From the NCBI RefSeq assembly GCF_050433225.1, contig NZ_JBNPXQ010000005.1, positions 62,001-126,000 of the forward strand: DNA of 64,000 nucleotides, read 5' to 3'. Shown here piece by piece: positions 52,626-60,707 of this stretch. The first letter of the stretch is position 1, and the number at the start of each line of letters is the position of its first letter. The notes beneath the pieces were generated by a model. It was given only the letters and a program-made list of their open reading frames with translations, did no database searches and was not told where the DNA came from. Origin of the DNA: Sphingomonas_D zeicaulis. GTDB taxonomy: Bacteria > Pseudomonadota > Alphaproteobacteria > Sphingomonadales > Sphingomonadaceae. The position numbers and the translations under genes are program-made.

Positions 52626-54944
52626 TCAGAACCGGAAGGTTCCGCGCACGCCGTAGGTGCGCGGCGTCCCATAGACGTAGTTGATCAGAAGCTGACCACC
52701 GGCGTTGACATAACCGGCAAAGGCATAGGGCTTGTAATTCTCGATATTGCGAACGAATCCCTGGATGCTGAAGCGGTCTCCCGGCGCCGAGTATTCGAGG
52801 GTCAGATCGGTCTGCGTAAACGCCTCCTGCATCTCGGCCATAGAATTGCTCGGCTGCAGGAAATAGGCGGACTTGAACCGGCTGAAGACGCTCGCGGTCA
52901 GCTTGTGATCGCCGAAATAGAAATCATGGTCATAACCGACGGCGATCGTCCATTTGGGCGACTGGACCGGGCGATTGCCGCTGAGGTCGAACGGCTGCAG
53001 CCCCGGCGTCGCGGGATCGCTGTCCGCGATCGTGCCGGTCAGGCCCAGCCGCGCCGCCTGGAATTGGGTGAGCTTCGCGTCGAGATAGTTGACCGTTGCG
53101 GTGAAACGGTCGTTCGGCGAGAGCAAGATGGTGGTGTCCGTCTCAATACCCCATATCCGCGACTTGCCGGCATTGACGACTTGCGATCCCACATTGGTGT
53201 CAAGGAAGATCGGGATCTGCTGATCCTTGTAGTCGTAATAGAAAGCCGCGGCGTTGAACTGGATGGTGCGACCGGCGAAGCTGTTCTTCGATCCGATTTC
53301 ATATGCGGTCAGCTTTTCCGCACCGAACGCGCCGACATTGTCGAAGCCGCCAGCCTTGTAGCCGGTGCTCACCTTGCCATAGATCAGATGATCGCGGCTG
53401 GGCTTGTAATCCATGCCCAACGTGAAGGTGACCTGCTCGTCATCGAGCGGTGTCGGGTTGAAGGCGACGCGGCCCGGCCGGGTCGTGTCGTCCTGCGCGG
53501 GCGGGTTGGGGCCACGACCGAACTGCGGACCATAGTTGATGAACAGGGCGTTCTTCTTGTCCTTGGTGTAACGGATGCCGCCAGTCACGCTCAGCACATC
53601 CTCGACCAGCGGAACGGTCGCCTGCGCGAAGCCGGCGACCGACTTGTTCTTCACATAAGGGCGGTAGAAATAGTTGAGATAGCTGCCACCCGCCGCCAGC
53701 GGCAGGAACAGGCCCTGCGCCATATACTGGTCTTCATAGAAATAGAAGCCGCCGACCTGATAGACGAAACCACCATCATCGCCGCCGGACAAACGGACTT
53801 CATGGCTCTGCGTCTGCGAGTTCTTCTCGTACATCTGGATGAAGGTGGTCGGCACGAAGCCGTTGAGCGGCTGGGCGACGTCCGACTTCACGTCGCGATA
53901 GCCGCCGATATAGCTGAGCGTCCCGATCGAGCCGACATCGACGTCGAGCCGCCCGCGCACCGCATATTGCTCGATGCGCGTGTAGCCGAGATCGCCCAGC
54001 GGGAAAGAGGATTTCGGCGGATCGAACCGAAGGTTGAGCGGCACGCCGCCGCCCTCGAGTGCGGGGGTCGAGGGGATCACGTCAACGATGCCGTTGGCGA
54101 AAGCCGGATCGGCAAGCACGCCATTGTTGGCGATGACGATGCCATATTGCGCGATACCGGTGGTATCGACATCGACATATTCGCCGGCGAGATAGACGCG
54201 CACGCCCTCCAGCGGCTCGGCATAGAGCGAGATACGGGCGGCATCGGTATTGCCGGCGCTGCCACGGCCCGCGGGGGCATTGTTGAAGTAGCCGTCATGC
54301 TCGTTGTGCATCCCGCTGACGCGCACCGCCACCTTGTCGCCGAGCGGCACATTCACCGCGGCTTCGGCGGTGAAGGCGTTGAAATTGCCGTAGCTGCCGG
54401 TCGCATAGCCGGAGAAGGCGCCGAGCTTGGGCTTGGCGGCGACGATGTTGAGCGCGCCCGCGGTGGCGTTGCGACCATAGAGCGTTCCCTGCGGGCCACG
54501 CAGAACCTCGATCCGTTCGAGGTCGAAGAAGGTCGCGTTGAGCGCGATCGGGCGGTTGATATATTCGCCGTCGATGTTGATCGTCAGTGCCGGATCAGCG
54601 GTTTCGCTATGATCCTGGCTCGAAATTCCGCGCACGGTGATCTTCGTATATTGCGTGTCGTTGGTGATGCCCAGATCGGGCGCAAGCCGCGCAAGGCCGT
54701 TGACGTCGCTGACACCCGCCCTGAGTACCGCCTCATTGTCGAACGCCCGCATCGCGATCGGCGTGTCCTGAATATTACTCGCCCGCTTCTGCGCGGTGAC
54801 GATGATGTCGGCGAGGCCCATGCTGGTCGGTCCATCGTCTGCCGGGGCAGTCGTGGTTTCGGCGTCCTGGGCGTAGGCCGCACTTGCCAGGGCCAGCGGC
54901 GCCGTGCTCAGCAGAATGGCGTGAAAGGCACGAAAGCGCATCAT
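52626..54944 (-). CDS. TonB-dependent receptor (VTAQKR type, first of two)
   Basis: Three start codons are stacked: TTG 54947, ATG 54944 and ATG 54941, after GGGGAGGA; I use 54944 (772 residues). Sec signal ending AYAQ, then MGLADIIVTAQKR, a plug with ISSQDHSETADPALTINIDGEY (in parts GISSQD, INIDGEY), RIEVLRGPQGTLYGRNATAGALNI, and a barrel ending VRGTFRF. Closely paralogous to the receptor at 57161-59347. It heads the operon with the isomerase and GPH transporter and would bring their substrate across the outer membrane. Confidence 0.92.
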   Translation of the reverse strand: MMRFRAFHAILLSTAPLALASAAYAQDAETTTAPADDGPTSMGLADIIVTAQKRASNIQDTPIAMRAFDNEAVLRAGVSDVNGLARLAPDLGITNDTQYTKITVRGISSQDHSETADPALTINIDGEYINRPIALNATFFDLERIEVLRGPQGTLYGRNATAGALNIVAAKPKLGAFSGYATGSYGNFNAFTAEAAVNVPLGDKVAVRVSGMHNEHDGYFNNAPAGRGSAGNTDAARISLYAEPLEGVRVYLAGEYVDVDTTGIAQYGIVIANNGVLADPAFANGIVDVIPSTPALEGGGVPLNLRFDPPKSSFPLGDLGYTRIEQYAVRGRLDVDVGSIGTLSYIGGYRDVKSDVAQPLNGFVPTTFIQMYEKNSQTQSHEVRLSGGDDGGFVYQVGGFYFYEDQYMAQGLFLPLAAGGSYLNYFYRPYVKNKSVAGFAQATVPLVEDVLSVTGGIRYTKDKKNALFINYGPQFGRGPNPPAQDDTTRPGRVAFNPTPLDDEQVTFTLGMDYKPSRDHLIYGKVSTGYKAGGFDNVGAFGAEKLTAYEIGSKNSFAGRTIQFNAAAFYYDYKDQQIPIFLDTNVGSQVVNAGKSRIWGIETDTTILLSPNDRFTATVNYLDAKLTQFQAARLGLTGTIADSDPATPGLQPFDLSGNRPVQSPKWTIAVGYDHDFYFGDHKLTASVFSRFKSAYFLQPSNSMAEMQEAFTQTDLTLEYSAPGDRFSIQGFVRNIENYKPYAFAGYVNAGGQLLINYVYGTPRTYGVRGTFRF

Positions 54945-55252
54945 CAATCCTCCCCATCAGCCCCTCGGCGGGGGCCTTTTACGAATTACAATGATGGTTT
55001 TAATATCCGCCAGAGAGAGCGTCAACAGGATTATTAGAACCGAGATTCCGGTTATGCGAGTTTCGATCCTGCCTAAATTATGGCTTTAGATCAAAGGTAT
55101 AAGCCGAAAGCTGGGGCATGTTTTGCCGCATCGCGTCGGAAATTGCTGCGCCGCAAAAGACAGAATTGCCGTTTGACAATCCGCGTCGGTGGCGGATATC
55201 GCATATAGAATATTCGTTCTATTTATCAGCCGCGAACAGAGATTCGCGAGCC
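54945..55252. promoter_or_regulatory. Divergent promoter region with TetR-type operator
   Basis: About 305 bp between the receptor and the LigW-like gene contain no gene. ATAGAATATTCGTTCTAT (55205-55222) is an inverted repeat (ATAGAA-N6-TTCTAT) just before the LigW-like start. The same TAGAA-N6-TTCT pattern lies at 57102-57117 between the TetR gene and its divergent TonB receptor, so both sites are likely TetR operators. A short AACCG/CGGTT repeat near 55037-55052 is also present. Confidence 0.55.
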
Positions 55253-56338
55253 ATGGGGGAGGTCGTCTTGAAGCTGGATCGGCGACAGATGCTTGGGGTG
55301 GGCGCGGCGCTCGCGGGGGTGGCTGCGGCGCCTGCCAGCGCGTCAGCGGGGATGCGACGGATCGCCTGCGAAGAAGGCTTTTCGGTTCCCGAGCTGATCG
55401 ACGCCGTCGACCGCTACATGGCGGGCGGGGCTGCGGACGAACCCGGAATGCGCGCGCTGATCGGCACCGGCAAATTTCCGCGCTGGCCGCGGCTGCTCGA
55501 TCCCGAGATCCGGCTGAAGGACATGGCGCGCTCCAACGTTGACATGCAGATCATCATGCTCAATTCGCCCGGCGTCCAGATCTTCGAGCCCGGCGAGGCC
55601 AATGCACTCGCAACGCTGGTCAATGATCGGGCCGCCGAATGGACGCGGCGCTGGCCGGGCAAGTTTGCCGCGCTGGCCGCCATCGCACCACAGGATCCGG
55701 CCGCCGCCGCGCTGGAACTGGAACGCGCAGTTCGCCGGCTCGGCGCGAAGGGGGCGGTCATCAACTCGCACACAAAGGGCGCCTATCTCGACGAGCCCCG
55801 ATTCTGGCCGATCTTCGAGGCGGCGCAGGCGCTCGACGTGCCGGTCTATATCCACCCGCGCGAACCCGCCCCGGGCGCGCTGCCGGCCTACGCCGAACGC
55901 CGACTGGAAGGAGCGATATGGGGCTATGCGGCCGAAACCGCGCTCCACTCGCTGCGGCTGATCACGGGCGGCGTGTTCGAGGCCTTTCCGCGCCTGAAGA
56001 TCGTGGTCGGCCATGACGGAGAGGGGATACCCTTCTATCTCGATCGCATCGACAACCGCTACCGGACGCTCAACGGAGGCGGGCTCGGCCCGCTCAAGCG
56101 AAGCCCGGCGACGATCTTCCGTGAGAATTTCTGGGTCACCACCAGCGGTGCCAACTGGTCGCCGGCGGTGCGCTTCTGCCAGCAAGTACTGGGCGCAGAT
56201 CGCGTGCTGTTCGCAGTCGATTATCCGTTCGAGGACGAGGATGCGGCCGTTGCGCAGGCCGCTGCCATCGCCATGCCCACGGAAGAGGCGGAGCTCTTCT
56301 TCCACCGTAATGCGGAGCGGCTGTTCCGGCTCGTTTGA
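55253..56338 (+). CDS. LigW-like amidohydrolase/decarboxylase with export signal
   Basis: Starting at ATG 55253 gives 361 residues. GGGGGAGG at 55255-55262 is ideally placed for a TTG at 55268, which may be the true start. The N-terminus has a twin-arginine-like signal (LDRRQMLGVG, then ASASA). The body follows 5-carboxyvanillate decarboxylase LigW closely in pattern: RIACEEGF, LNSPGVQIF, INSHTKGAYLDEP, the metal histidines in VYIHP and VVGHDGEGIP, FCQQVLGADRVLFAVDYP with the catalytic Asp. LigW itself is cytoplasmic, so a Tat-type leader is odd. It may decarboxylate or hydrolyse an aromatic acid in the periplasm. Ends in a strong terminator. Confidence 0.8.
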   Translation: MGEVVLKLDRRQMLGVGAALAGVAAAPASASAGMRRIACEEGFSVPELIDAVDRYMAGGAADEPGMRALIGTGKFPRWPRLLDPEIRLKDMARSNVDMQIIMLNSPGVQIFEPGEANALATLVNDRAAEWTRRWPGKFAALAAIAPQDPAAAALELERAVRRLGAKGAVINSHTKGAYLDEPRFWPIFEAAQALDVPVYIHPREPAPGALPAYAERRLEGAIWGYAAETALHSLRLITGGVFEAFPRLKIVVGHDGEGIPFYLDRIDNRYRTLNGGGLGPLKRSPATIFRENFWVTTSGANWSPAVRFCQQVLGADRVLFAVDYPFEDEDAAVAQAAAIAMPTEEAELFFHRNAERLFRLV

Positions 56339-56362
56339 GGTGGGATGACGGATAAGGAAGAG

Positions 56363-56391
56363 GGACGGGCCCGGCTCAGCCGGGCCCGTCC
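56363..56391. terminator. Bidirectional terminator LigW-like / TetR
   Basis: GGACGGGCCCGGC pairs perfectly over 13 bp with GCCGGGCCCGTCC around loop TCA, followed on the plus strand by TTATC. The loop is the TetR stop codon (complement), so the last TetR codons lie in the stem. A competing outer pairing GATAAGGA/TCCTTATC is possible. Confidence 0.75.
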
Positions 56392-57041
56392 TTATCGGGA
56401 AAGCCGCGATCCCACAGCAGCAGACCCAGCACCATCTGAGCGCTGTAGAGCTTGAGTTCGGCCCAATCCGCCGGATCGCCGGCGGGTCCGGGGCGGGCAA
56501 TGCCGATCTGGCGGGCAAAGGTGGCATAGAGCATGCGAACGGCCATGCGCACCGCGGTCTCGGGCTGCGGATGCCGGATCTCTCCACGGCACCCCATCAG
56601 GCAGCCCACAAGTTTTTCGACGAGATCGGCCTGCACCGCCCGGCCTGCGGGAACCAGCGCAGCGTTGCGCGTCGCAATCGCGATCATCGCCTGGATCGCC
56701 GCACTCTCGCGCAGCAGGAATTCGGCCAGCGCATCCACCAGCGCGATCGCGCGCATTTCAAGCCCGGTGCCGTGCGCCTCCGCGGTCGCTACGAGATTGC
56801 CATGCTCGGCCGCCAGCCGCTGCCCGATGCGTTGCTGGACGGCGCGAAGCAGTTCTTCCTTGTCCTTGAAGCGGAAATAGATCGACCCCACCGGCACGCC
56901 GGCGGCGGCGCTCACCTCGGCAATGGTCAGATCTCCGCTTGTGCGCTCCATAAGCAGCGTTTCCGCCGCACCCAGCATCCGATCGAGCGACGTCTGCGCG
57001 CGTTCCTGCTTCGGCTTCCGCCCGTGCGAGCCCTCCAACAT
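56376..57041 (-). CDS. TetR/AcrR family transcriptional regulator
   Basis: A 221-residue protein. The N-terminal helix-turn-helix is at about residues 14-60 (MLGAAETLLME, TIAEVSAAAGVPVGSIYFRFKDKEELL). An all-helical ligand domain follows, probably for dimerisation and effector binding. It diverges from the TonB receptor at 57161 across the TAGAA-N6-TTCTG operator candidate and shares a similar site before the LigW-like gene. It therefore probably represses the whole 55.2-60.7 kb group and is released by a pathway compound. The Lys/Arg-rich first residues (HGRKPKQER) are typical of the family. Confidence 0.92.
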   Translation of the reverse strand: MLEGSHGRKPKQERAQTSLDRMLGAAETLLMERTSGDLTIAEVSAAAGVPVGSIYFRFKDKEELLRAVQQRIGQRLAAEHGNLVATAEAHGTGLEMRAIALVDALAEFLLRESAAIQAMIAIATRNAALVPAGRAVQADLVEKLVGCLMGCRGEIRHPQPETAVRMAVRMLYATFARQIGIARPGPAGDPADWAELKLYSAQMVLGLLLWDRGFPDKDGPG

Positions 57042-57101
57042 GGCGCAGCCTTATCGCAACCGCTCCGCCGACGCCAGAAAATCACAATAGAGTATTGATT
57101 C

Positions 57102-57117
57102 TAGAAAACGCATTCTG
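57102..57117. promoter_or_regulatory. Candidate TetR operator in the TetR / TonB receptor divergent promoter
   Basis: TAGAA-AACGCA-TTCTG has the same arms and 6-base spacing as the site at 55205-55222. It lies 60 bp from the TetR start and 44 bp before the receptor ATG, overlapping where promoters would be. A TCTAGA palindrome (57099-57105) overlaps its left arm. Confidence 0.55.
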
Positions 57118-57160
57118 TTAAGTGATGCACAAGACAACAATCCAAAATGGAGGGGAAGAC

Positions 57161-59347
57161 ATGAACCGCCTGGGTCATGCGCTACTGGCAGCGCTTACCA
57201 TCACCACCGCAATTGTTCCGGCCCATGCGCAAGAAGCGGTGCCGTCTGCGGCAGATGCTGCGGCGGACGAGGCCGGATCACTGGGCGATATTGTCGTCAC
57301 CGCGCAGAAGCGCGCCGAACGCATCCTCGATGTGCCCATCGCCATCCGCGCGGTGCAGGGCGAGGCGCTGGTGCGGGCCGGCGTCACCGACGTCAACGGC
57401 CTACAGAATGTCGCGCCCGACCTGAACGTGGTGACCAACACGATCTTCACCACCTTCACGATCCGCGGCGTTTCGAGCCAGGACATCTTCGAAACGAGCG
57501 ATTCCGCGGTCACCGTCAACATCGACGGCGAATATCTCAACCGGCCGGTCGCGCTCAACGCGGCCCTGTTCGATCTCGATCGCATCGAGGTGCTGCGGGG
57601 GCCGCAGGGCACGCTCTACGGGCGGAACTCCACGGCGGGCGCGGTCAACATCTTCGCCAATAAACCGAAGCTTGGCCGCTTCGAAGGCAGCGCCAGCGCG
57701 AGCTATGGCAATTATGATGCGATCCAGGCGCAGGCGGCGGTCAACATCCCTGTCGGCGACACGCTGGCGATCCGCGTCGCCGGCCAGCATGCCGAACATT
57801 CCGGCTATCGCGACAACCGCCCCGCCGGCCGCGGCGATGACCAGAATGTCGAAGGCGCGCGCATCGGCCTGCAGTGGGAGCCCGACAGCCGGGTCTCGGT
57901 CTATCTCGCCGGCGAATATGTGAATGTCGATCAACTGCCGCCCAGCAGCTATGGCATCCAGGTCGGCCTGATCGGGCTGCCGGCGGGCGAGGCACCGAGC
58001 GACATCCGGTTCGACTTTCCGCGCCGCGGCTGGCCGCTGGAAAAGCTCGGCAATCTCGATGCGGACCAATATGCGGTGCGCGGAGAGATCGACATTGACC
58101 TCGATTTCGCGACATTGAGCTATGTCGGCGGCTTCCGCCGCATCGACATGCAATCGGAAGTGCCGCTGAACGGCTATGTCCCGGCCGAATTCTCGTTCCA
58201 GAACGACAAGCTCGATTCCGATACGCAAAGCCACGAATTGCGGCTGACCGGCGATCCAGCCGGTGCCTGGTTCTGGCAGGTCGGCGCCTTCTACATGCGC
58301 GAGACGCAGAGCACGCGGCGCGGCCTGTATCTCGACGGCCCCGGTGCCTTCATCGACTATAATTATCGCGATGTGATCTCGGATTCGAAGTCGCTTTTCG
58401 GCCAGGCAGTGGTGCCGATCGTCGACGGGCTGAGCGCGACGATCGGTGGCCGCTACACGTGGGATCGCAAGAAAGGCACGCTCAACAGCATCACCGGCTT
58501 CTTGCCGCAGCGTCCGCTGCCCACTGATCCGGCCGCGCAGATCACGCCGTTCGACGAGGACTGGAGCAAGTTCACCTGGAACCTCGGGCTCGACTGGAAG
58601 CCGCGCAAGGACACGCTCGTCTATGCCAAGGCGAGCAGCGGCTACAAGGCGGGCGGGCGCGACAATTCGGGGCCCTATGACCCCGAAGACCTGACCGCCT
58701 ACGAAATCGGCACCAAGAACCGCTTCGATCATGGCACGCTCGAAGTCAACGCATCCGCCTTCTGGTATGATTATCGCGACCAGCAGATCCAGGTGTTCAT
58801 CAATACCGCGATCGGGAATGCGACGCGCAATGCCGGCAAGTCGACGATCAAGGGCATCGAGGTCGATTTCATCAAGGCGCTTTCGGAAGCGGATCAGGTC
58901 CGCTTCACGGTCAACTATCTCGACGCGCGCTTCGATCGCTTCCTGACCGTGGAGAATGTGCTGGGTGCGCCGACGCGGCCGGTCGACCTTTCCGGCAATC
59001 GCCCGACGCAGGCGCCGCGCTGGACGATCGTCGCCGGCTACGATCATCGTCTCGAACTGGCCAGCGGAGCCAACATCAGCGCGTCGGCGCAGACGCGCTT
59101 CAAATCCGACTATTTCCTGACCGCCTATAATTGGGAGGCAGACCGGCAGAAGGCCTATACCCAGACCGATCTGTCGCTGAGCTACAATCATGTCGACGAT
59201 CGCTTCTCGGTCGGCGCCTATGTCCGCAACCTCGAAGACACGATCCCGCTGACCTATTCCTCGTTCAACGGCGGCGGCATCGATCTCTACAACTTCATCT
59301 TTGGGCAGCCGCGCACCTATGGGGTGCAGGCGAGCATGAGGTTTTGA
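57161..59347 (+). CDS. TonB-dependent receptor (VTAQKR type, second)
   Basis: I choose the ATG at 57161 because GGAGGGGA lies 5 nt upstream; an in-frame ATG at 57122/57125 lacks this. It gives 728 residues with a Sec signal ending AHAQ. Plug motifs LGDIVVTAQKRAERIL, IRGVSSQDIFETSDSAV, VNIDGEYLNRPVALN and RIEVLRGPQGTLYGRNSTAGAVNI almost repeat those of the receptor at 52626-54944; the barrel ends VQASMRF. Under likely TetR control. The LVIVD-repeat gene follows after 2 bp, so both are co-expressed. Confidence 0.93.
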   Translation: MNRLGHALLAALTITTAIVPAHAQEAVPSAADAAADEAGSLGDIVVTAQKRAERILDVPIAIRAVQGEALVRAGVTDVNGLQNVAPDLNVVTNTIFTTFTIRGVSSQDIFETSDSAVTVNIDGEYLNRPVALNAALFDLDRIEVLRGPQGTLYGRNSTAGAVNIFANKPKLGRFEGSASASYGNYDAIQAQAAVNIPVGDTLAIRVAGQHAEHSGYRDNRPAGRGDDQNVEGARIGLQWEPDSRVSVYLAGEYVNVDQLPPSSYGIQVGLIGLPAGEAPSDIRFDFPRRGWPLEKLGNLDADQYAVRGEIDIDLDFATLSYVGGFRRIDMQSEVPLNGYVPAEFSFQNDKLDSDTQSHELRLTGDPAGAWFWQVGAFYMRETQSTRRGLYLDGPGAFIDYNYRDVISDSKSLFGQAVVPIVDGLSATIGGRYTWDRKKGTLNSITGFLPQRPLPTDPAAQITPFDEDWSKFTWNLGLDWKPRKDTLVYAKASSGYKAGGRDNSGPYDPEDLTAYEIGTKNRFDHGTLEVNASAFWYDYRDQQIQVFINTAIGNATRNAGKSTIKGIEVDFIKALSEADQVRFTVNYLDARFDRFLTVENVLGAPTRPVDLSGNRPTQAPRWTIVAGYDHRLELASGANISASAQTRFKSDYFLTAYNWEADRQKAYTQTDLSLSYNHVDDRFSVGAYVRNLEDTIPLTYSSFNGGGIDLYNFIFGQPRTYGVQASMRF

Positions 59348-59349
59348 CG

Positions 59350-60690
59350 ATGACGGCTCTTCGCCTCGCGCTTGGCATCGCCTCTGCCACTCTCGTCGCC
59401 GGTCTGGCCGCCCCCCCCATGGTGACGGCGCAAGCCCCGGCGGGCATTCCCGCCGGCTGGACGGCGGACGGCATCGAGCCGGTCGGCTATGCGCGCCTGC
59501 CGGGCTCACGCCCCTTCAAGCTCGGCCTCAGGCGGGTGGGGGAACGCTGGTACCTGTTCGCCGGCGAAGGTGGCGGCGGCATGCGCGAAAACACCGGCTT
59601 CGCGGTGATCGACGTAACCGATCCGACGCAGCCGGTCACGGTCGCGCATGTCGAGGTGCCCGATGGCGACGGGCAGATCACGCTCAACGGCAATCTGCTG
59701 ATCGTCGGCCGGCAACAGCCCTTCCCGCCGCCGTCGGCGGGCGGCAGCATCGAATATCCGTTCAAGGGGGTGGAGGCGCAGCCGACCCCGCTCGCCAGCT
59801 TTTACGACATTTCGGATCCGCGCCGACCGCGCAAGCTCACCGACTGGGTGGCGCGCGGCTGGGCGACGCATCGCAACGCCTACCCCGGCGGCCGCTACGC
59901 CTATATGTCGGCCTGGATCGAGGGCTATCGCGGCCAGTCCGTACTGGTGATCCTCGACGTTTCGGATCCCGCTCGCCCGCGCGAGGCGGGGCGCTGGTGG
60001 ATGCCGGGGCAGAAGGAAGACGAAAGCGAAACCCTGCCGCCGGCGGGCTATCACGGCCCGCCGATCGTCAGCGCCGACGGCAAGATGCTCACGCTCGGCT
60101 TCACGCCAGCGCTGGTCAACCTCGACATTTCCGATCCCGCCCGGCCGCGGCTGATCGGCAAGCTGGTCTTCTCTCCGCTGGCGCCGGTCGGCACCCAGGC
60201 CATCCACAGCGTCGTGCCGCTCAGCGGGTCCTTGGTGCTGGTCAGCACCGAGCCCAGCGCGCCAGGATGCGACAAGGAAAGCGCCGCGTTCGCCGCGATC
60301 GTCGACAACAAGGATCCGACACAACCGCGCCTCCTCTCCTATCTTCCGCGGCCGGTGCCGGCAGCGGGCAGCGGATTGAAGAGTTTTTGCGACAAGGAAG
60401 GCCGGTTCGGCCCGCACAATGTCGTCACCGAGATGCACCAGCCCGACGTGCGCAACACCGCGCCTTTGGTCTACATGACCTATTTCAACGCGGGGCTGCG
60501 CGTGTTCGACACCAGCGATCCGCATGCGCCGCGCGAGGTCGGCTGGTTCCTGCCCCGCATCGGCCCCTGGGCCGAGCACAAGCGGGGGCCGGAGGATGTT
60601 ATCGCCGATACCCGCGGCTATCTCTATGCCAGCGACGGCCGCGATGGCGGCATCTGGGTGATGCGATCCCGCCTGTCGCCGGCGCGCTGA
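59350..60690 (+). CDS. Secreted LVIVD-repeat beta-propeller protein
   Basis: Starts 2 bp after the receptor stop; 446 residues with a Sec signal (MVTAQA). Repeats of the form VIDVTDPTQPVTVAHVEV, YDISDPRRPRKLTDW, ILDVSDPARPREAGRWW, NLDISDPARPRLIGKL and VFDTSDPHAPREVGWF mark the LVIVD repeat (PF08309), forming a propeller. It has no visible catalytic motif. Proteins of this kind are found next to TonB receptors and are thought to be periplasmic or surface binding proteins. Two cysteines (GCDKES, SFCDKEG) could form a disulphide. Upstream in-frame sequence from 59131 is a shadow of the receptor. Confidence 0.85.
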   Translation: MTALRLALGIASATLVAGLAAPPMVTAQAPAGIPAGWTADGIEPVGYARLPGSRPFKLGLRRVGERWYLFAGEGGGGMRENTGFAVIDVTDPTQPVTVAHVEVPDGDGQITLNGNLLIVGRQQPFPPPSAGGSIEYPFKGVEAQPTPLASFYDISDPRRPRKLTDWVARGWATHRNAYPGGRYAYMSAWIEGYRGQSVLVILDVSDPARPREAGRWWMPGQKEDESETLPPAGYHGPPIVSADGKMLTLGFTPALVNLDISDPARPRLIGKLVFSPLAPVGTQAIHSVVPLSGSLVLVSTEPSAPGCDKESAAFAAIVDNKDPTQPRLLSYLPRPVPAAGSGLKSFCDKEGRFGPHNVVTEMHQPDVRNTAPLVYMTYFNAGLRVFDTSDPHAPREVGWFLPRIGPWAEHKRGPEDVIADTRGYLYASDGRDGGIWVMRSRLSPAR

Positions 60691-60707
60691 CGCAAGGCTC
60701 AGCGCGC
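60682..60707. terminator. Bidirectional terminator LVIVD gene / MFS gene
   Basis: GCGCGCTGA and TCAGCGCGC pair over 9 bp around an 8-base loop. The two stop codons of the converging genes are themselves part of the stem (TGA and TCA). Confidence 0.55.

Noticed and set aside
52905..55037. 710-codon plus-strand frame opposite the TonB receptor
   Set aside because: Antisense shadow; the minus-strand frame has signal peptide, plug and barrel motifs. The same reasoning rejects the 57401-59509 minus frame.
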